Assembly: GCA_033964015.1 (NCBI GenBank)
Contig: JAWWUD010000216.1
Coordinates: 26,525 to 90,524 of the forward strand
Direction: 5' to 3'
DNA from: Scolanthus callimorphus
Lineage: Eukaryota; Cnidaria; Anthozoa; Actiniaria; Edwardsiidae
Length of the DNA stretch: 64,000 nt
The position numbers were made by a program, and so were the translations under genes. This document shows positions 62,501-64,000 of the stretch, in pieces (the stretch's first letter is position 1; every line of letters starts with the position of its first letter). The notes under the pieces were generated by a model, which saw nothing but the letters and a program-made list of their open reading frames with translations, ran no database searches and was not told the DNA's origin.

Positions 62501-62803
62501 AATTTTCAACACTCGAAGATAAAATTCGTATCTCCGCGCGCCATGTATATCCTCTATATCTCCGCGCGGCCATGTAATATCCTCTATTTATCCTGCGAGA
62601 TCGCGCAGGATATCGTCATACCCGAACTCGTAGTCTAATTGTTAAAATCAGCGTGATGCGTTATTTATAAACTAACCGGGGAGCCAAGAAAATCGTGGAC
62701 CCAATCATAGACCGAGCAAGAGCGTTGAGGGCCAGTTGACTTTGCGCGTCGTCTCCTTCGTTAATCTTCTTCAGCTTTCTACTTCTCGTCACACTCCGTA
62801 ACG
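44389..62803 (-). CDS. Na+/Ca2+ exchanger (SLC8/NCX family), N-terminal half off window
   Basis: Thirteen exons: 62803-62677, 60580-60478, 58784-58571, 56675-56520, 53088-52965, 52411-52270, 51432-51345, 50042-49952, 49348-49226, 47927-47852, 47492-47339, 46596-46422 and 44520-44389. All junctions except the last are GT-AG and in phase. NCX is a plasma-membrane antiporter that exports Ca2+ against Na+. Its cytosolic loop carries two Ca2+-binding Calx-beta domains. Here the loop, Calx-beta 1 and 2, the conserved linker before the second membrane block, the alpha-2 repeat ([38 protein letters not shown]) and the final helix ([20 protein letters not shown]) are all visible. In corals NCX has been discussed in calcium handling for the skeleton; nothing here tests that. 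The first half (signal peptide, five helices, alpha-1) must lie beyond 64,000. Confidence 0.93.
45280..46150. repeat. triple-nested foldback elements
   Basis: Outer arms ACCTGTGTACATCCGCTACT (45,349) and AGTAGCGGATGTACACAG (46,122). Inside lie element A (45,366-45,676; CTAACCTCCAAGAGGATTAG ... GGGAGGTTA) and element B (45,678-46,122; GGAAAATACGAGGCACAAAA ... TTTGTGCCTCGTATTTCCCC). A 41-bp block at 45,286 is also tandemly duplicated. Confidence 0.78.
46160..46210. repeat. short ACTGCGACCAC tandem repeat
   Basis: CACTGCGACCA occurs four times in a row, followed by GGTCGCCAATGGCGAC words to 46,375. Confidence 0.75.
46422..47927 (-). CDS. exchanger exons 10-12: membrane helices and alpha-2 repeat
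   Basis: 47927-47852 ([20 protein letters not shown]), 47492-47339 ([37 protein letters not shown]) and 46596-46422 ([40 protein letters not shown]). GTSLPDT and [13 protein letters not shown] are the ion-binding alpha-2 signature. Donor of the last exon: GATAT/GTAAGT. Confidence 0.94.
46890..47338. repeat. degenerate CTGT satellite abutting an exon
   Basis: About 440 bp of (CTGT)n with many variants (TCTGTCTG, CCGTCCGT). On the gene strand it is a GACA/ACAG repeat that begins about 10 bases after the donor of the alpha-2 exon at 47,339. Plus-strand Cys/Ser/Val ORFs over it are artefacts. Confidence 0.9.
47586..47824. repeat. TTAA-type MITE (AGAGYCTGYRTCAGCC), copy 1
   Basis: Begins TTAA-AGAGTCTGCATCAGCC and ends GGCTGACACAGGCTCTTTTA; the right TTAA has decayed. 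Same interior as 53,112-53,341. It sits 30 bp from exchanger exon 47,852-47,927. Confidence 0.8.
48174..48345. repeat. foldback element (TATAGAGGATATTACACGGT family)
   Basis: The left arm ATAGAGGATATTACACGGTG and the right arm CACCGTGTAATTTTC... are inverted, with TTCGAGTGGCAAGAACAATA centrally. Confidence 0.82.
48390..48425. repeat. CCTCACTAGTGAGG palindrome
   Basis: GATATCCTCACTAGTGAGGA followed by TATGG. A decayed relative with the same flanks (CCGGATGT) lies at 5,319-5,350. Confidence 0.6.
48560..48860 (-). repeat. tRNA-derived SINE, copy 1
   Basis: On the minus strand it starts with a tRNA-like head (GGTTAGCGCAGTGGTAGAGC; GGGAGTTCAAATCCCGGCC), then a body of about 220 bp (AACACTCAGGGTCTTTTTCT ... 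CCCGTCTCTCACATGCACTA). The same body follows the head at 61,838-62,220. The head alone could be mistaken for a tRNA gene. Confidence 0.85.
48885..49210. repeat. MITE with CCCGTTTACACTGG ends
   Basis: TTTAAAGACCCGTTTACACT and its inverse AGTGTAAACCGGCCTTAAG. The interior is rich in CGCGA words (GTCGCGCGAGTCGCGCG). It ends about 15 bp from the exchanger exon at 49,226. Confidence 0.75.
49226..50042 (-). CDS. exchanger exons 8-9: linker and start of C-terminal membrane domain
   Basis: 50042-49952 reads [29 protein letters not shown], the conserved W-R-x-Q-F linker. 49348-49226 reads acidic [14 protein letters not shown], then [18 protein letters not shown], matching the NCX helix that follows the loop. 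Confidence 0.93.
49392..49705. repeat. foldback element, about 310 bp
   Basis: ATTACAGCTGTTTCAGGTAA with ACGCGAC is inverse to GTCGCGCATTGCCTGAAACA then GCTATAAATG. Internal arms CGATTGGCTTC and GAAGCCAAT also pair. Confidence 0.75.
50047..50405. repeat. tandem duplication of about 180 bp
   Basis: CACTTGCTCCAGACAGTAAC, GAAATGGTCCCTCTGA, TTCTATTCTAGGGGCGGG and AAGGAGACAGACACCTTTA occur twice in the same order. It lies directly upstream of the acceptor of exchanger exon 50,042. Confidence 0.85.
50640..50882. repeat. foldback with GCTCTGGTGACAGCCACTCA arms
   Basis: Contains GCGGGGGAGGCTCTGGTGAC, CACGCATGCGCGAGATTTGA and CCAGAGCCTCCCCCGCGAGG. A second copy at about 61,680-62,268 is split by a SINE. 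Confidence 0.7.
50895..51212. repeat. MITE (AATCTCGTACCCAGAGCCCG), complete copy
   Basis: Left end AATCTCGTACCCAGAGCCCG, TCATCTTTTGGCCAGCGGCA; right end is the inverse finishing CTGGGTACGAGATT. Other copies at 57,862-58,072 and (decayed) 16,420-16,745. Confidence 0.85.
51345..53088 (-). CDS. exchanger exons 5-7: Calx-beta 2
   Basis: 53088-52965 ([37 protein letters not shown]), 52411-52270 ([40 protein letters not shown]) and 51432-51345 ([20 protein letters not shown]). Together they form a complete Calx-beta fold. The last exon is too short to be found as an ORF but has a strong acceptor and donor and is needed for phase. Confidence 0.88.
51600..51872 (+). mobile_element. Penelope-like or GIY-YIG retroelement 3' remnant
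   Basis: Broken plus-strand frames read [20 protein letters not shown] and, after a shift, [39 protein letters not shown]. This H..K.SHV..HL...C / F.II / KI.EA..I....P.L..Q pattern is the tail of GIY-YIG endonuclease domains in Penelope-like elements. Frames are interrupted, so it is dead. Confidence 0.6.
52080..52245. repeat. foldback with G/C runs
   Basis: GGGCCGACCATTTAACTTTT, GAGGAGGGGGG... and its inverse CCCCCCTCAAAAGTTAAATG, GTCGGCCC. About 165 bp. Confidence 0.85.
52545..52595 (+). ncRNA. hammerhead-ribozyme-like motif, mutated
   Basis: CTGATGA (core box 1) is followed by a GGACA / TGTCC stem and then GAGAC where an active hammerhead has GAAAC. Penelope-like elements are known to carry hammerhead motifs. 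One core base is changed, so activity is unlikely. It lies 700 bp downstream of the Penelope-like remnant on the same strand. Confidence 0.35.
53112..53341. mobile_element. TTAA-flanked MITE, copy 2 (intact ends)
   Basis: TTAA-AGAGCCCGTGTCAGCC at the left and GGCTGACACAGGCTCT-TTAA at the right; 230 bp. Copy 1 is at 47,586. Confidence 0.85.
53452..54240. repeat. 35-bp minisatellite, about 22 copies
   Basis: The unit is GGCCTTAAAATGAGGATTAT followed by CATCAATTGTTAAAT, repeated head to tail with single-base variants (GAGGGTTATC, TTAAACGG) and one 36-bp and one 34-bp copy. In an exchanger intron. Not a CRISPR: no distinct spacers, and copies are contiguous. Confidence 0.95.
54320..54625. repeat. 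element of the CGACGAGCACCCCCG family
   Basis: TACCTTTTAGGG words repeat, ending CCCGACGAGCACCCCCGCCC, then GAGAGTCCCCCGGGA. Compare 31,545-31,920 and 35,382-35,878. Confidence 0.6.
54872..56155. mobile_element. nested foldback element with an internal two-exon ORF
   Basis: Outer arms GTGGCATACTGCAGATTA (54,872) and TAATCTGCAATATGCCAC (56,138). Inner arms AGTATATACTACACGGGAAC (55,089) and its exact inverse (56,119-56,138). A palindrome of CGAATAGTCCCC words lies at 54,983-55,083. The ORF sits inside the inner arms. Confidence 0.72.
55391..55986 (+). CDS. two-exon ORF of 141 codons inside a foldback element
   Basis: Exon 1 55,391-55,648 starts [20 protein letters not shown] and ends VIKRINKST before donor ACG/GTAAGC. 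Exon 2 55,819-55,986 follows acceptor [49 protein letters not shown] ... stop. Both are phase 0 and together form a Lys-rich, partly helical 141-residue protein with no family I know. Could be the element's own gene, a captured host gene, or chance. Confidence 0.45.
56229..56500. repeat. MITE (TTAGTCAAATCACAC ends), copy 2
   Basis: TTAGTCAAATCACACTAGTG and CACTAGTGTGATTTGACTAA-type inverse end near 56,435, followed by the same CTATTGACTCAGAGCCCAT tail as copy 1. Confidence 0.82.
56520..58784 (-). CDS. exchanger exons 3-4: Calx-beta 1
   Basis: 58784-58571 ends in [20 protein letters not shown]. 56675-56520 reads [40 protein letters not shown] and TRITIIDDD. This is the second half of a Calx-beta sandwich with the acidic Ca2+-site end. 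The expected first strands (F-x-F...Y-x-V-x-E) are missing; instead exon 3 begins with a Ser/Glu-rich stretch ([20 protein letters not shown]). Confidence 0.85.
56920..57015. repeat. short foldback, GACCGAGGTC/TATTTTCAAGG words
   Basis: GGTCTTGAAAATACTGACCG is inverse to CGAGGTCAGTATTTTCAAGG, with a second TATTTTCAAGGCCAG copied in tandem. Confidence 0.75.
57862..58072. repeat. MITE (AATCTCGTACCCAGA), short copy
   Basis: Left AATCTCGTACCCAGAACCCG, right CTGGGTACGAGATT, 210 bp; same family as 50,895-51,212 but with a shorter interior. Confidence 0.85.
58248..58375. repeat. TTA microsatellite and G runs
   Basis: (ATT)n at 58,250-58,288, then G runs at about 58,292-58,305 and 58,354-58,368. 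Confidence 0.85.
59130..60060. repeat. element with CCGTGATYCGTGAAA tandem words at both ends
   Basis: About seven copies of (C/A)GTGA(T/C)YCGTGA at 59,145-59,305 and four at 59,972-60,050 in the same orientation. The AT-rich centre contains GCTGCGCGCTTCGCGCGC and GGCTCGCGCTGCGCGCTCGC. No gene. Lies in an exchanger intron. Confidence 0.65.
60478..62803 (-). CDS. exchanger exons 1-2 of the window: cytosolic loop
   Basis: 62803-62677 encodes [20 protein letters not shown] and [16 protein letters not shown]. 60580-60478 encodes [20 protein letters not shown] and [14 protein letters not shown] with a perfect ATG/GTGAGT donor. The two join in phase. Sequence identity to known NCX loops is weak; assignment rests on the reading-phase chain. 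Confidence 0.65.
60880..61050. repeat. decayed MITE with G run
   Basis: AGGACGTAGCTAGAAG ... CTAGTTACGGCC with about 17 G at 60,917-60,933. Resembles the GGGGCGTAGCCAG family. The stretch 61,050-61,620 has no recognised feature apart from an inverted ACTGTGCGACTACGTCAACC / GGTTGACGTAGTCGCACAGT pair (61,117 and 61,366). Confidence 0.6.
61117..61387. repeat. foldback with ACTGTGCGACTACGTCAACC arms
   Basis: TTTACTGTGCGACTACGTCA then ACCGGGCCATTTTGTA; the inverse GGATGGCCCGGTTGACGTAG, TCGCACAGTAAA is at 61,357-61,387. Confidence 0.85.
61670..62270. repeat. foldback element split by a SINE
   Basis: The left part (GGGGGAGGCTATGGTGACAG, CACTGACGCATGCGCGAGAT) and right part (AGAGCCTCCCTGCGAG, GAGCTCTGGGTACGAGA) match 50,640-50,882, with 61,838-62,220 inserted between. 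Confidence 0.75.
61838..62220 (+). repeat. tRNA-derived SINE, copy 2
   Basis: Head CGACCGTTAGCGCAGTGTAG, AGCGCCGGGC, GAGTTTCAAACCCCGGCC; body AACACTCAGGGTCTTTTTCT to CATGCACTACA; tail GCCTTAAAATAAATCATTTA then TTACATTACATTACA. The same family as 48,560-48,860. Confidence 0.85.
62445..62600. repeat. foldback element (CATGTAATATCCTCTAT family)
   Basis: AACAGAACATTACATGACCG and GCGGCCATGTAATATCCTCT are inverted; the last part (CGCGCGSCCATGTA, TATCCTCTAT, ATCTCC) is duplicated. Confidence 0.78.
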
Positions 62804-62837
62804 CTGCGTGACGAAACCTGGACAGATAATAGCAATT

Positions 62838-63790
62838 ATTGGGTGAGGTTCCTGTGACATCCGGAATAAACAATGTCGAGACAAGCATTTCTTACACGGG
62901 CGGTTTTTAAATAGGGAAGCATTCAAGCGCTATAGGCCCATGATGCATTGCGCGCGTAGAATCAAGAATCAGCTAATAGTGAGATGACTTATTATGCATT
63001 GTACCACTACTCGATTCTGATTGGCTAAGAGCGCGCGCTTTACTTTTTGAATCACGCAATCTGGGGCCTTCAAGAATCAGTTTGCTAATTCTTGTTGCTG
63101 ATTCTTGAAGAATGAGCTCTAGCTGATTCTAATCCCTCGCACAATGCATCATGGACCTAGAGTACTTGAATGGAAATTCAAAGTGAAAGGAAATTGCTTG
63201 AAAGATAAACATAATATAAGAAAAGGAAATTGGCTTGAGAGAAAATAACGTTGTTCATCGCGAAAGTATTCTTTACTAAATCATGTAATAACTAAAACAA
63301 TGATTGAATTCGTTTGTTGTGATATCCGGAGTAAACAATGTCTTGCCGAGTCGGCCTAACGGCCTCGCCTGATTCCAACTGTCTCGACATTGTTTATTCC
63401 GGATATCACAAAAAACTCATCTAATAATTGCTTATTATTATACATTGGTACTCGCTATATCGATTCTGATTGGCTAAGAGCGCGCGCTTTACTTTGGAAT
63501 CACGCACTTTGAGGGTATCCAAGAATCAGCTAGCTGATTCTTGATACGCGCGCAATGCTCATAGGACTAGAGCGCTTTCCCTATTTTAACAAAGCGCTTG
63601 TGTAAAATAAATTGCTTGACAGAAATAAAAGTATTTTTACTGAATCAATGTATATTAAAACAATTATTGAATTCGGTTTTTGTGATCTCCAAAATAACAA
63701 TGTCTCGCCAAGTGGAATCAGGCTCGGCCTCACGGCCTCGCCTGATTCCACCTGTCTCGACATTGTTTGCATTGTTTGCTTAATGTCGCG
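62838..63790. repeat. cluster of related foldbacks (ATCCGGAATAAACAATGTC family)
   Basis: GACATCCGGAATAAACAATG at 62,858; GATATCCGGAGTAAACAATG at 63,321 with inverse CATTGTTTATTCCGGATATC at 63,391; TCCAAAATAACAATGTCTCG at 63,687 with inverse CGACATTGTTT at 63,755. Between them two copies of a GCATTG..ACTCG.TATCGATTCTGATTGGC block. No coding sequence seen from 62,804 to 64,000. Confidence 0.75.
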
Positions 63791-64000
63791 TTACGTGTGT
63801 ACAACACATCCGTTCGAGGTGAAGCCTGCGGGAGCTACCAAGCAGGTCTCATTGGCTTTGGATACCACCCATACAGTAAAAACTCGCAGATAAGAACCTA
63901 GACCTAGGTTGATATGATTCTTACAACAGGTTCTTACTTTTCAGAGTGCAACATTGGGTAACATATTGTATTCCTTGTGTTCTAAACAATAACATACAAA

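Overview
This is animal nuclear DNA, most likely from a cnidarian, probably a stony coral. Coding exons are short and joined by GT-AG introns. The genes are a multi-module sacsin-like protein, an SLC8-type Na+/Ca2+ exchanger, and a SAM/beta-propeller protein of a type I associate with corals. Almost every intron and spacer is filled with small inverted-repeat (foldback/MITE) elements, tRNA-derived SINEs, minisatellites and long poly-G/C tracts. No bacterial operon, rRNA or CRISPR structure is present. The cnidarian call rests on gene content and repeat style, not on a search.

Layout. (1) 1-15,669, minus strand: the 3'-ward part of a sacsin-like gene. Seven exons join in phase and at least three sacsin GHKL-ATPase (SRR) modules are visible. 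The 3' end runs off the window and the start codon was not found. (2) 15.7-20.9 kb: no gene recognised; a block of foldback elements, a GGATCC-rich minisatellite, a pair of identical tRNA-like repeats and poly-G elements. (3) 20,947-37,850: about 16.9 kb bounded by inverted terminal repeats of roughly 115 bp and flanked on both sides by the same 7-bp direct repeat GTGTTGT. It behaves like one giant transposition unit. It holds one complete minus-strand gene (36,202 to 22,580) that I rebuilt exon by exon: ATG exon, SAM domain, Cys/His zinc-binding-like exons, a run of short Lys/Arg-rich exons, a tandemly repeated Asp/Glu domain, an in-frame TGA-CTA-G stop context, Cys-rich domains, an NHL-like propeller and a chromo-like tail. 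(4) 37.9-44.4 kb: foldback elements, including a TTAA-flanked element carrying a small spliced-looking ORF, and a possible secreted-peptide exon. (5) 44,389-62,803, minus strand: thirteen exons of a Na+/Ca2+ exchanger covering the cytosolic loop, two Calx-beta domains and the C-terminal membrane domain with the alpha-2 repeat. The N-terminal membrane half lies beyond 64,000. Its introns contain a 35-bp minisatellite, a CTGT-type satellite touching a splice donor, two copies of one tRNA-SINE, a Penelope-like remnant, and a foldback element with its own two-exon ORF. (6) 62.8-64.0 kb: repeats only.

The three large genes are all on the minus strand and are not obviously connected in function. 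The exchanger moves Ca2+ out of cells, sacsins are chaperone-like, and the SAM/propeller protein has no known role. Within exons the reading frame breaks repeatedly in the same way (one base missing, often in a short homopolymer). This suggests uncorrected long-read indels at least as much as gene decay.
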